From the NCBI GenBank assembly GCA_027214385.1, contig JAPVXR010000009.1, forward strand, positions 1 to 64,000: 64,000 nucleotides of DNA, given 5' to 3'. The notes under the pieces are model-generated. The model did not search any database. It was not told where the DNA came from and worked only from the letters and a program-made list of their open reading frames with translations. The DNA is from Cryomorphaceae bacterium 1068. Its GTDB lineage: Bacteria; Bacteroidota; Bacteroidia; Flavobacteriales_D; Cryomorphaceae. The translations under genes were made by a program, and so were the position numbers. Shown here in pieces: positions 51,235 to 60,091 of the stretch (position 1 is the first letter of the stretch; each line of letters begins with the position of its first letter).

Positions 51235-51975
51235 ATGAACGAACAATTAGGGTGCATTGCTATACCGCTGGCTCCTGGACGACGAGAGCCAAGCGACAAG
51301 AGTGAAATGATCACACAGCTTCTTTTTGGTGAAGTTTATCAAGTTCTGGAAGAGCAAAAAAAGTGGATATTGATTCGAAACGAAGCCGATCAATATGAAT
51401 GCTGGATAGATCGGAAGCAACACTCAGCTATTTCAGAAAAGTTGAATTTGGGCCAGACCATCCGATCCACAATTGCTCCACTAGTCAGCGAAAATCAAAC
51501 ATGGTTTTTACCGGCAGGATCCAAAGTAAACCATGGCATGTTTTCAATAGGTAAACGGAAATTCTCATTTGACGGTCCAAATGATCCCATAAAAAAAGAT
51601 CCCATTCTATACGCCAATCAATTGTTGGGAGCCCCATATCTCTGGGGAGGTAAGTCTATTCTCGGTATCGACTGCTCGGGGTTTGTCCAAGTCGTTTACT
51701 CTTGCTGTGGAATTCAACTGCCTCGAGATGCCTACCAGCAAGCAGAGGTTGGAGAAACTGTAGATTTTGTAGAAACTGCTCGGGCAGGAGATTTGGCCTA
51801 CTTTGATAACGAAGAAGGACGCATCACTCACGTCGGGCTCATGTTGGATGGCGAGCACATTATTCATGCAAGTGGATCGGTAAGAATCGACCGAATTGAC
51901 CACGAAGGAATCTACAATAGCGAAACTGAATCATACAGTCACAGGCTAAGAATAGTTAAGCGCGTTATTCAGTAG
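51235..51975 (+). CDS. C40 family peptidase (NlpC/P60) with SH3-like domain
   Basis: The product has 246 residues with no signal peptide. An N-terminal SH3b-like region (REPSDKSEMITQLLFGEVYQ) precedes the NlpC/P60 domain at about 130-246. Catalytic Cys is in GIDCSGFVQVVYSCCG, His in ITHVGLMLDGEHIIHASG. These enzymes cut D-gamma-glutamyl-diamino-acid bonds in peptidoglycan peptides; the lack of a signal suggests recycling in the cytoplasm, as for YkfC-like enzymes. ATG 51235 is chosen because it follows the stop of the small upstream gene. Confidence 0.9.
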   Translation: MNEQLGCIAIPLAPGRREPSDKSEMITQLLFGEVYQVLEEQKKWILIRNEADQYECWIDRKQHSAISEKLNLGQTIRSTIAPLVSENQTWFLPAGSKVNHGMFSIGKRKFSFDGPNDPIKKDPILYANQLLGAPYLWGGKSILGIDCSGFVQVVYSCCGIQLPRDAYQQAEVGETVDFVETARAGDLAYFDNEEGRITHVGLMLDGEHIIHASGSVRIDRIDHEGIYNSETESYSHRLRIVKRVIQ

Positions 51976-52030
51976 TAAAATACATCCAAAATAGTTAGTA
52001 CCTTTTGGACTGTACTTTAGACCGAAAAGA

Positions 52031-52189
52031 ATGATTCCAATATTACTTAGTGCTCAAACGCCCACCCATATTGATCCCGGGCAAGGAGACCAATCGATCT
52101 ATCTATGGGAAAACCCTGCTTATCTCATTCCCATCGTATTGCTATTGGCAGCCATCATCCTGTTTTTCTGGATCAGAAAAAAGAAATAA
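52031..52189 (+). CDS. 52-residue membrane protein
   Basis: A short gene of 52 codons plus stop. It begins MIPILLSAQTPTHIDPGQGD, followed by SIYLWENPAYLIPIVLLLA and one membrane helix, then a basic end FFWIRKKKK-like (WIRKKK). I remember similar small proteins with 'ENPxYLxxP' and a single helix in other Bacteroidota. It lies 55 bp after the NlpC/P60 gene. Confidence 0.6.
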   Translation: MIPILLSAQTPTHIDPGQGDQSIYLWENPAYLIPIVLLLAAIILFFWIRKKK

Positions 52190-52219
52190 TCGTCTTGACG
52201 ACTAACCTGTCGTTATCCC

Positions 52220-52924
52220 CTATTCCAGGCTTTCCAACATGAGGTAATAAAGAGAAGCCGAGGCGACTTCGAATAAAAGACTAGTTGCGATTTGTCCGCT
52301 CTCGCTCTCTTTTGCTAAGTAATAGCAATAAGGAGAACTACCCCCAGGGAAATTTGCAGGTTCTCGTGTGGTGAAATAGATGTGGTCCTCCTTAAATTTA
52401 GCACTCAAGGAAGTCTTGGCTTCTTCATTTTCGCCGAAACGGTATGTGATTTGAATTTCAAATTCTCTGCCTACTGACTCTAACTCCTTCCCAAGGGCTG
52501 ATTCCTTTTTCACCCCGTCACTTATCTCAATATAATCTGATTGTGCCTTGACTACCGGCATTAGCTCCGTGCGGTAAGGTCTAAATTGAAATGCGGCTCC
52601 TTTTCCTGCAGGGATAAGAACCCTCTCTTCCAATGCTCCGTCTGCTAATCTGTATGCGCTTTGAACAAGTGAACCATTTTCAAAGAAGAGAGTCTCCGTG
52701 AGATCAAAATAGACGGGGATTTCACTCTCGTTCAGGAAATACAGTTTAACGGGAAATCGATTTCCATTAAAATCAAAGTCAACATAAATAAGTGAGTCAG
52801 ACACGTAATAATGTTCTGAATCAGTGGTTTTTGGCAAATCAGAACTAAGGTAAACATACTGGTAATTCGTGCAGGAAGCCATGAGTATAATGGCAGTAAA
52901 TAAAAAGAATAAGCGGCGGAGCAT
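52220..52924 (-). CDS. Lipoprotein, unknown function
   Basis: The product has 234 residues. MLRRLFFLFTAIILMASC is a lipoprotein signal with Cys at residue 18, followed by TNYQYVYLSSDLPKT. The mature part is beta-rich (GNRFPVKLYFLNESEIPVYF), reminiscent of proteins with one immunoglobulin-like domain. Not recognised. Upstream region shared with the divergent efflux operon (117 bp). Confidence 0.65.
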   Translation of the reverse strand: MLRRLFFLFTAIILMASCTNYQYVYLSSDLPKTTDSEHYYVSDSLIYVDFDFNGNRFPVKLYFLNESEIPVYFDLTETLFFENGSLVQSAYRLADGALEERVLIPAGKGAAFQFRPYRTELMPVVKAQSDYIEISDGVKKESALGKELESVGREFEIQITYRFGENEEAKTSLSAKFKEDHIYFTTREPANFPGGSSPYCYYLAKESESGQIATSLLFEVASASLYYLMLESLE

Positions 52925-53041
52925 AGCTGTTGTTTTTGTAAGACTCCCAAGTATTGTGCCGAATGGTTAACAATACTTAACTGCCTATGTTATGTCATAC
53001 ATAGGTTTCCCATCAAAGGAAGAAGCTATATTCGCATCATC

Positions 53042-54412
53042 ATGAAAAATAAGATTCTCCCGATTGCATTAGGGGCAGTGGCAGTCATTGCTCTCATTTA
53101 CTTTCTTACCTCCGCGTCAGATTCTGAATCGACTGGAGTTATGGCTACCGCGAAAAAAGGAAAATTCGTAGTGGACATAACAACCACAGGGGAGCTTGAG
53201 GCAAAAAATTCAGTTCAAATTCTAGGACCTCAGGGAACGAGAAACTATCGTATTTGGAACATGACGATTCAGGATATTATCGACGAAGGTACATTCGTAA
53301 GAAAAGGTGATTATGTCGCCCAGCTCGACCCAACAGAACTGACCAATAAAATTAAAGACAGTCAGTTAGAGATGGAAAAAATTGAATCACAATTTATCCA
53401 GACAAAACTGGACACCACTTTGGAGATGCGAAAATCAAGAGATGAGTTGATCAACTTGAATTATGCCGTAGACGAAATGCAGCTCAAATTGGATCAAAGT
53501 CAGTATGAACCGCCCGCTACCATTAGGCAAGCCGAAATCGATTTAACAAAAGCCAAGCGTGCCTACGAACAAGCCAAAGAAAATTACAAGATCAAACGAG
53601 AACAGAACATTGCCAAAATGCAGGAGGTGACCCTTAATAAACAAAAGGAGCAGCGGAACCTAGACGGCATGATGGCACTGATGCAGTCTTTCACCATCAC
53701 AGCTCCTGAAGATGGAATGTTGATCTATAAGAAAGATTGGAACGGTCAATCCGTTGGAAAAGGATCTCAAATCAGTGCTTGGGATCCGGTGGTAGCTACC
53801 CTACCCGACTTGAGTACTATGATTTCCATCACTTACGTGAATGAAGTCGATATCAGAAAAGTAAAAGAAGGTCAACAGGTAGAGCTCGGGTTGGATGCTT
53901 TCCCTGAAAAGAAACTAAGTGGAGATGTGATCAAGGTGGCTAATGTAGGAGAGCAGCGCCCCAATTCTGACGCAAAGATTTTTCAAGTTAACATTGTTCT
54001 GAATGAGCGTGATGATTTACTGAAACCCTCTATGACCACCAGTAATCAAATCATCACAGATACTCAAGAAGAAGTGCTTCATATTCCTATTGAAGGATTG
54101 TTCAATCAAGATGACTCAATAACCTATGTATTTAAAAAGTCAGGGTTGAGCGTTGAAAAACAGGAAGTGATGGTAGGTGCTACGAACACGAATGAGGTCG
54201 TAATTTTGGCTGGCTTGAACGAAGGAGATCAGGTGTTCTTGAATCGAATTCCCGATATGGATGACGACAAAGTGAATTTAATCGCTGAAATGGACGGCAA
54301 GAGAAACGAGAAAAAGAAAACAATAGAGGAAGAAGAGATTACAGCCAAAGACCAAAAGGAAGGCAGAGGTGGCAAACGTGGTAAGGGAGGTAAAAGACCA
54401 TCAGGTAAATGA
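53042..54412 (+). CDS. HlyD-type periplasmic adaptor of an efflux system
   Basis: The product has 456 residues. N-terminal membrane anchor (ILPIALGAVAVIALIYFLTS), lipoyl/barrel region with TTGELEAKNSVQILGPQG, long coiled-coil hairpin at about 105-205 and beta domain VVATLPDLSTMISITYVNEV. A very basic Gly/Lys tail (RGGKRGKGGKRPSGK) ends the protein, unusual for the family. It overlaps the permease gene by four bases (ATGA). Confidence 0.9.
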   Translation: MKNKILPIALGAVAVIALIYFLTSASDSESTGVMATAKKGKFVVDITTTGELEAKNSVQILGPQGTRNYRIWNMTIQDIIDEGTFVRKGDYVAQLDPTELTNKIKDSQLEMEKIESQFIQTKLDTTLEMRKSRDELINLNYAVDEMQLKLDQSQYEPPATIRQAEIDLTKAKRAYEQAKENYKIKREQNIAKMQEVTLNKQKEQRNLDGMMALMQSFTITAPEDGMLIYKKDWNGQSVGKGSQISAWDPVVATLPDLSTMISITYVNEVDIRKVKEGQQVELGLDAFPEKKLSGDVIKVANVGEQRPNSDAKIFQVNIVLNERDDLLKPSMTTSNQIITDTQEEVLHIPIEGLFNQDDSITYVFKKSGLSVEKQEVMVGATNTNEVVILAGLNEGDQVFLNRIPDMDDDKVNLIAEMDGKRNEKKKTIEEEEITAKDQKEGRGGKRGKGGKRPSGK

Positions 54413-55755
54413 TCGACGAAAGACTCAAAGCGAACTTTCGCATAGCGCTGGAGGCGCTGATCAGCAACCAAACCAGAAGTTTACTAACCGCGTTAGGAAT
54501 CATTTTTGGGGTAGCGGCGGTAATTTCTATGCTGGCAATCGGAAACGGAACTCAAGCCGAGATTAACGAGCAGATGAAACTCGTAGGTGTTAACAACATC
54601 GTAATAGAGCCTGTGATTGAGCAGAAAGAGGAGAATCTCGATGAAAATGTTGGAGGGAAGGAAAAAGAGAAGTTTTCTCCTGGTTTAAGGCTTGTTGATG
54701 CGAAGTCTATCAAAGAGATTATTCCTAGCGTGAAGAAAATAAGTCCCGAAATAGTTTTAGAGACATATATAATCAGCAATGGAATAAGACGATCTGCAAA
54801 GCTCGTAGGTGTAGAGCCGGTATATTTCGAGATTTTCAATTTTGACGTTTCTGAGGGCGAAATGTTCAATGAATTTCAAGTTGAAGTTGGCGCACCTGTT
54901 TGCATCATCGGAAAATCAATTAAGAATAGATTTTTCCCTACTGAGAATGCCATTGGAAAAAAACTCAAAGTTGGACCGAGATGGCTTGAGGTGATTGGAG
55001 TCTTAGAGCAAAGACTCATTAGCGAAAGCAGTGTGAGTAGTCTGGGGATTCGCGATTACAATATGGATGTTTACACCCCTCTGGAAACAGTGCTTATCCG
55101 CTATGAAAATCGTGATATGGTTACCAAAGCGATGATTGAGCAAGCCAATGCTTCTGGTAATGGAGAAGAAGGTGAAAGCAATCAAAGTAGTTCGGCCAAA
55201 AACTACCATCAAATTGATCGCATGGTGGTCCAAGTTGAAAAGACTGAACTCCTTTCCCCTATCGCAGATGTTATCAGCCGCCTTTTGGAACGAAAACATT
55301 TCAATGTAATTGACTATCAAATTGAGATTCCCGAGCTTCTTTTAAAACAGCAAAAAAGGAACAACGAACTTTTCAATTACGTGCTCGGCGCGATTGCAGG
55401 GATTTCACTGCTCGTAGGTGGGATTGGCATTATGAATATCATGTTGGCGTCCGTATTGGAACGGATTAAAGAAATCGGACTTCGATTGGCACTCGGTGCA
55501 AAGAAGCAGGATATCATCCATCAATTTATGTTTGAGTCTGTACTCATTAGTATTTCAGGGGGGTTGATCGGAGTGGTACTTGGTGTCACCATGGCTTTTC
55601 TCGTATCTGAATTAGCAGACATAAATACAGTTATATCATTCAGCTCTATTCTTATTTCTTTTGGTGTTGCAGCAGGTGTAGGTTTGGTTTTTGGAATTGC
55701 CCCCGCCCGTCGCGCAGCTATGCAAAACCCTATCAACTCATTGCGCTATGAATAA
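54409..55755 (+). CDS. MacB-like ABC transporter permease
   Basis: The product has 448 residues. FtsX/MacB layout: one N-terminal helix with SNQTRSLLTALGIIFGVAAV, a large periplasmic MacB core domain (about 50-320), and three C-terminal helices with IGIMNIMLASVLERIKEIGL, the coupling-helix motif that contacts an ATPase. No ATPase domain is fused and none is encoded in the operon. The pore end reads IAPARRAAMQNPINSLRYE. It overlaps the TolC gene. Confidence 0.92.
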   Translation: MIDERLKANFRIALEALISNQTRSLLTALGIIFGVAAVISMLAIGNGTQAEINEQMKLVGVNNIVIEPVIEQKEENLDENVGGKEKEKFSPGLRLVDAKSIKEIIPSVKKISPEIVLETYIISNGIRRSAKLVGVEPVYFEIFNFDVSEGEMFNEFQVEVGAPVCIIGKSIKNRFFPTENAIGKKLKVGPRWLEVIGVLEQRLISESSVSSLGIRDYNMDVYTPLETVLIRYENRDMVTKAMIEQANASGNGEEGESNQSSSAKNYHQIDRMVVQVEKTELLSPIADVISRLLERKHFNVIDYQIEIPELLLKQQKRNNELFNYVLGAIAGISLLVGGIGIMNIMLASVLERIKEIGLRLALGAKKQDIIHQFMFESVLISISGGLIGVVLGVTMAFLVSELADINTVISFSSILISFGVAAGVGLVFGIAPARRAAMQNPINSLRYE

Positions 55756-57208
55756 ATATGTATTGGTCGGTCTCTTTCTAGTAAGTGCCACTTTCTCTCA
55801 GGCGCAAATAATGGATACTTACAGTCTTACCGATGTTATTCTTTTGGCCAGAGGTCAATCGCCATCCTCGAAACAAGCTGAAACCAGATTGGAAAATCGA
55901 TACTGGCAATACCGGCTTTATAAGTCAAATTACAATCCACAACTTGCACTTAGAGGAAACATTCCCGGATACAACCGCGACTTCCTAAGCAACCGATTAG
56001 ACGACGGTACCATTGTCTTTCAAGACAGAGAGCAGCTTAACTCCAGTCTCAATTTAGGCTTGAACCAGCCCATTGCCCTTACGGGCGGTAATGTCTCGGT
56101 CAATTCGAGTATGAATTACTTCAATGACCTCAACCAAGACTTGACAAGATTCAATACTACAATGGTCAATATCCAATTGGATCAACCGATTTTTGGTTTC
56201 AACGATCTAAAATGGGACAAACGTACTGAACCGCTTCGCTACGAAGAAAGCCAAAGAGGCTATGTTGAAGAAATGGAATTTATCTCCCGAGAAGCCTCTG
56301 GTAGATTTTTTGACTACTTGAGTGCGCAAATCAACTATGAAATTGCTCAATTTAACCTGCTCAACAACGACACCATCTATAAAATCGAGCAAGGCCGCTA
56401 CAATATCGGAACCACAAGTAAGGATAAGTTACTGCAAGTGGAATTGCAGCTGCTTCGATCTCAGCAAGATGTATCGCAAGCATTGTTGGATCTGGAGACT
56501 TCAAGTCTGCAACTTAGATCTTATCTCGGCCTAAATAATGCGGACACGATCTTCTTGAATATTCCCGATGGAATACCTGAATTTGAAATCTCTTTGCAAG
56601 ACGCCTTGGTTTATGCCAAAATGAATCGCTCAGATTACATTGCTTTTGAGAGACAACGTATTGAGGCTAGTCGCGAAGTAGCTCAGGCGAGGGCGCAGCG
56701 GTTTCAAGTTAATTTGTCTGCCTCATACGGTTTGAATAGTGCCTCCAGCATGTTAGACGAAGCTTACCAAGATCCCAACGATCAGCAAAGATTTGATGTA
56801 GGTCTGATCATTCCGATATTAGACTGGGGGCGAAACAAAGCGAGAATGCAGACGGCATTGGCAAATCGCGATTTGTCCAATTTCGTGATCGATCAAGATA
56901 TTCAGAATTTCGAACAGGAGATAATAACTCTCGTTCGTAGATTTGATGTGCTTCGCCAGCAACTAGTCATATCGAAGAAATCTGACGAAGTAGCCGCCGA
57001 GCGCTACAATGTGGCACAAAATCGATACCTAACAGGAAAAGTTGATATTACAAACCTCAACATCGCCCTTTCAGAGAAGGATGCGGCAAAAAGGTCCTAT
57101 GTGACTGCACTTAGAGACTTCTGGATTGCTTACTTCGACCTGCGCAGACTAACTCTCTATGACTTTGCAGCAAAAGATCTGCTTTACAAACCCGAAGAAG
57201 AAGATTAA
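55748..57208 (+). CDS. TolC family outer-membrane channel
   Basis: The product has 486 residues. Signal peptide MNKYVLVGLFLVSATFSQA, then long coiled helices and strands of a TolC barrel (YSLTDVILLARGQSPSSKQA; YGLNSASSMLDEAYQDPNDQ; LIIPILDWGRNKARMQTALA). PILDWG is the usual signature of the second repeat. It overlaps the permease gene by 8 bp. Together with adaptor and permease it forms a tripartite exporter. Confidence 0.92.
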   Translation: MNKYVLVGLFLVSATFSQAQIMDTYSLTDVILLARGQSPSSKQAETRLENRYWQYRLYKSNYNPQLALRGNIPGYNRDFLSNRLDDGTIVFQDREQLNSSLNLGLNQPIALTGGNVSVNSSMNYFNDLNQDLTRFNTTMVNIQLDQPIFGFNDLKWDKRTEPLRYEESQRGYVEEMEFISREASGRFFDYLSAQINYEIAQFNLLNNDTIYKIEQGRYNIGTTSKDKLLQVELQLLRSQQDVSQALLDLETSSLQLRSYLGLNNADTIFLNIPDGIPEFEISLQDALVYAKMNRSDYIAFERQRIEASREVAQARAQRFQVNLSASYGLNSASSMLDEAYQDPNDQQRFDVGLIIPILDWGRNKARMQTALANRDLSNFVIDQDIQNFEQEIITLVRRFDVLRQQLVISKKSDEVAAERYNVAQNRYLTGKVDITNLNIALSEKDAAKRSYVTALRDFWIAYFDLRRLTLYDFAAKDLLYKPEEED

Positions 57209-57219
57209 AGAACGGCATC

Positions 57220-57660
57220 ATGGCTGACGTACACGAACCATCTGTTCGCTCGTACAATATGAGTCGGGTGAAGGGCAAGAATACGAAGCCGGAAGTTCAA
57301 GTTAGGAAATACCTTCATGCGGCAGGGTTTCGCTATACCCTTCACGGGAAATACAAGGGGAAGAAATTACCGGGAAAACCGGATATTATTCTACCTGCTT
57401 ACAAATCCATTGTATTTGTGCACGGGTGTTTTTGGCATGCTCACAAGGACTGTAAATTTTTTAGAATTCCTGATACACGATCAAACTTCTGGAAAGAAAA
57501 ATTGCTAGGCAATCGGCTAAGAGATACTGAAAACAGCATCAAATTAGAGCAGATGGGATGGACTGTTTTTGTAGTATGGACCTGTGGGCTAAAGACAAAT
57601 GAAAAAGCAGAGATCACCTTAAACGGACTGACTCAGCAGCTTTCTCTTCAGAAACAGTAG
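57220..57660 (+). CDS. vsr: Very short patch repair endonuclease
   Basis: The product has 146 residues, the normal length. VRSYNMSRVKGKNTKPEVQV, LPGKPDIILP with the metal-binding Asp, VFVHGCFWHAHKDCKF and the segment DTRSNFWKEKLLGNRLRDTE are the conserved Vsr blocks. Vsr nicks next to T:G mismatches made by deamination of 5-methylcytosine. No cytosine methyltransferase is in the window. The gene starts 11 bp after the TolC stop codon, so it is likely read with the efflux operon. Confidence 0.95.
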   Translation: MADVHEPSVRSYNMSRVKGKNTKPEVQVRKYLHAAGFRYTLHGKYKGKKLPGKPDIILPAYKSIVFVHGCFWHAHKDCKFFRIPDTRSNFWKEKLLGNRLRDTENSIKLEQMGWTVFVVWTCGLKTNEKAEITLNGLTQQLSLQKQ

Positions 57661-57692
57661 TCACCATTGTACTTGTGATTCAGGTATTCGTC

Positions 57693-57700
57693 TATATTTG
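57693..57700 (+). promoter_or_regulatory. Putative promoter of the DUF2911 gene (TTG ... TATATTTG)
   Basis: TATATTTG matches TAnnTTTG; TTG lies 17 bp upstream (57673-57675), fitting the Bacteroidota -33/-7 spacing. The ATG is 16 bp after the box. Confidence 0.55.
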
Positions 57701-57716
57701 ATAAAAAAACAAAACG

Positions 57717-58268
57717 ATGCGTTTTCTTAAATGGATTGCAATAATAATTCTTGTCTTAATTGGTATTGGGGTGATTGGTTTTCAAGTTATGAAAAGCAAT
57801 ACCAAAAAACACAGTCCGGAGACCACATTGAAGTATGAGGATAATGGAATGGATGTAGAGATTGTTTACTCTCGACCGTTCAAGAAAGAACGCGATATTT
57901 TCGGAGGACTCGTTCCTTACGGAGAAGTTTGGCGAACAGGAGCAAACGAAGCCACAACATTCAAAACCGAGACAGACTTGGTCATCGATGGCAAAACTTT
58001 GCCAAAAGGGGAATACACTCTTTGGACCATCCCAAACGCTAAGAGTTGGGAAGTAATTTTTAACGAAGGTGAATATGGTTGGGGAGTAGATTTTAATAGT
58101 GTTGCAACTCGCAACCCTGAGTTTGACGTATTGAATATACAAGTGCCCGTTCAAAGAAATTTTAAGGTAATCGAACAGTTTACGATTGAAATTGAAGGAA
58201 CACCTCCTGCCTTGATGTTCAGCTGGGATTTCACTCGAGTGGATGTACCTCTACAATTAACCGATTAA
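57717..58268 (+). CDS. DUF2911 domain protein
   Basis: The product has 183 residues. N-terminal membrane anchor (IIILVLIGIGVIGFQVM). The domain includes VEIVYSRPFKKERDIFGGLV, YGEVWRTGANEATTFKTETD and KGEYTLWTIPNAKSWEVIFN, the hallmark blocks of DUF2911, a secreted family found mainly in Bacteroidota. Function unknown. The potassium channel gene begins 30 bp downstream. Confidence 0.92.
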   Translation: MRFLKWIAIIILVLIGIGVIGFQVMKSNTKKHSPETTLKYEDNGMDVEIVYSRPFKKERDIFGGLVPYGEVWRTGANEATTFKTETDLVIDGKTLPKGEYTLWTIPNAKSWEVIFNEGEYGWGVDFNSVATRNPEFDVLNIQVPVQRNFKVIEQFTIEIEGTPPALMFSWDFTRVDVPLQLTD

Positions 58269-58297
58269 GAGTTTCTACGCGGTAATCCCTAACTATA

Positions 58298-59311
58298 ATG
58301 CTGACGAGTTTTAAATACCTGAAGGAACTTTATTTCGCCTTGGCAATCATTTTTGGTATTATCGTGTTGGGCGTGGTTGGATTTATGTTTATAGAGGACT
58401 ACTCCTTTTCGGAGGCTCTTTATATGACAGTGATTACAGTTTCAACAGTAGGCTTTAAGGAGGTAAGGCAACTAACAGATACGGGCAGATTCTTTACTAT
58501 ATTTCTAATTTTAGTCAGCTTCGGAACGTTTGCTTTTACGGTATCATCCGTTTCGAAATACATCATTACAGGAACTTTTCAACGCTATTATAAAAAGTAC
58601 AAAATGGACAGTCGGATTAATAATTTAGAAGGTCATGTGGTGCTTTGCGGAGCTGGGCGCAACGGAATTGAGGCACTGGAAAATCTCATTGCTCATAATC
58701 AAGAGGTCGTCGTCATTGATAAGAAAGAAGATATTGCAAATGAGTTGAACGACAAAGGCTTGTTATATATAGAGGGCGATGCCACTGAAGAAGAAATTTT
58801 AGTTAATGCGGGGATTGATAAAGCTTCCGCCTTGATCACCGCTTTGCCAAAGGATACCGATAATGTTTTCGTGGTTTTGTCAGCTCGAGAATTGAACAAA
58901 AATATGCGAATAGTCAGCCGATGTACTTTGGATTCTTCAGATTCAAAGCTGAAAATTGCCGGGGCCAATGTGGTTATTATGCCCGACAAAGTAGGTGGAG
59001 CTAGAATGGCAGGATTCATCATTAATCACAACGTTAACCGTTTTATCGATACAGTTTCCCTTCGTGACGGAGGTGATGCTTACCTAACTGAGTATAAACT
59101 ATCTGAATTACCCTGCAAGACGGATGTTAAGACCATTGGCGGAATACTGGAAGCACTAAACACAAAGTGCAAAGTTGTCGGAACGATGTCGGCAGATTTT
59201 GAATATGTAATGAACCCTCCTGATAGTTTTGAGGTACCATCAAAAAGCCAGGTTTTCTTCTTCGGGAAGCCCGATGAAATAGCCGCTATAAAGGAAAAGA
59301 TGAGTAGTTAG
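58298..59311 (+). CDS. Potassium channel with RCK (TrkA-N) domain
   Basis: The product has 337 residues. Two membrane helices flank a pore loop with the selectivity filter TVSTVGFKEV (TVGF instead of TVGYG). The cytoplasmic part has a TrkA-N Rossmann domain (HVVLCGAGRNGIEALENLIA; VVIDKKEDIANELN; GDATEEEILVNAGIDKASAL) and a TrkA-C domain. It is like MthK-type or KtrA-gated channels. The relaxed filter suggests limited potassium selectivity. Confidence 0.93.
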   Translation: MLTSFKYLKELYFALAIIFGIIVLGVVGFMFIEDYSFSEALYMTVITVSTVGFKEVRQLTDTGRFFTIFLILVSFGTFAFTVSSVSKYIITGTFQRYYKKYKMDSRINNLEGHVVLCGAGRNGIEALENLIAHNQEVVVIDKKEDIANELNDKGLLYIEGDATEEEILVNAGIDKASALITALPKDTDNVFVVLSARELNKNMRIVSRCTLDSSDSKLKIAGANVVIMPDKVGGARMAGFIINHNVNRFIDTVSLRDGGDAYLTEYKLSELPCKTDVKTIGGILEALNTKCKVVGTMSADFEYVMNPPDSFEVPSKSQVFFFGKPDEIAAIKEKMSS

Positions 59312-59332
59312 TTAATGGTTAAAACTATTTAC

Positions 59333-59971
59333 TTACTTGGATTCAGTCAATCGTAGCATATGATCCAATCGATCTCTTAAGATTAAGTGCGGTGTATATC
59401 CACTACAGAGCTTGTGGTATTTATTTTCTGATTCGAAAAAAACGGTTGGGTAACCCGACACATCCAGCTGACTGGTAAAAAGAAACTCTTCTCGTGTTCT
59501 AACATCGTAATCGGTAGAGTTCCAAAGGATTTTAAAATCGTTGCATGAGACCCCGTATTTTTCGGCCAACTGAGAAAAGTAGTCATAATCACCAGGTGCT
59601 ATTCCGTTGTAATAAATACCTGATTGAAGATCAGAAGCAAATTCTACTAATTTCTCAGGTTTGAACTCCTTGAAAATTCGCAGGGCTTTTGCAGGTGGAA
59701 ATGAGTCAAAAATAACTTCTCCATTTTTCATTGTTCCTTCTAGGAAATCATTCCCAAACCTCACACCTGTCTTCTCTTCAACAATCTTGTAAGCCTCCGA
59801 AATATAAGATGCTACTTCCCCAATCGGACCTGCCTGATTGCCGAGTACCATGCCGCCCGAGATTACGTCGAATGGAAGCACAGACTTGAACTCGTCATGA
59901 AGCTTATTCATCACGCTACTGAATCCGTAACACCAACCACAGAGTGCATCAAAGACGTAAATTACCCGCAT
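59333..59971 (-). CDS. DsbA family protein (FrnE-like)
   Basis: The product has 212 residues with no signal peptide. The thioredoxin-fold CxxC is in VFDALCGWCYGFSS near residue 11; the helical insertion follows, and the cis-Pro loop is VSGYPTVFFES near residue 178. It resembles cytoplasmic FrnE/DsbA-like oxidoreductases. It converges on the potassium channel gene with 21 bp between stops. Confidence 0.88.
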   Translation of the reverse strand: MRVIYVFDALCGWCYGFSSVMNKLHDEFKSVLPFDVISGGMVLGNQAGPIGEVASYISEAYKIVEEKTGVRFGNDFLEGTMKNGEVIFDSFPPAKALRIFKEFKPEKLVEFASDLQSGIYYNGIAPGDYDYFSQLAEKYGVSCNDFKILWNSTDYDVRTREEFLFTSQLDVSGYPTVFFESENKYHKLCSGYTPHLILRDRLDHMLRLTESK

Positions 59972-60091
59972 TATTATAAATTGAAAAAGACGACATTATC
60001 AAATGTACAACGATTGAAAACGGAAATCCAATACCGACTTTTAAGAGAAAATATATCTCGATCATTACGCGTTGGTAACTAAACTTTTGCG

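Noticed and set aside
53042-55755. ATPase domain hidden in the permease or adaptor
   Set aside because: No Walker A (GxxxxGKS/T), signature LSGGQ or Walker B was seen in either protein.
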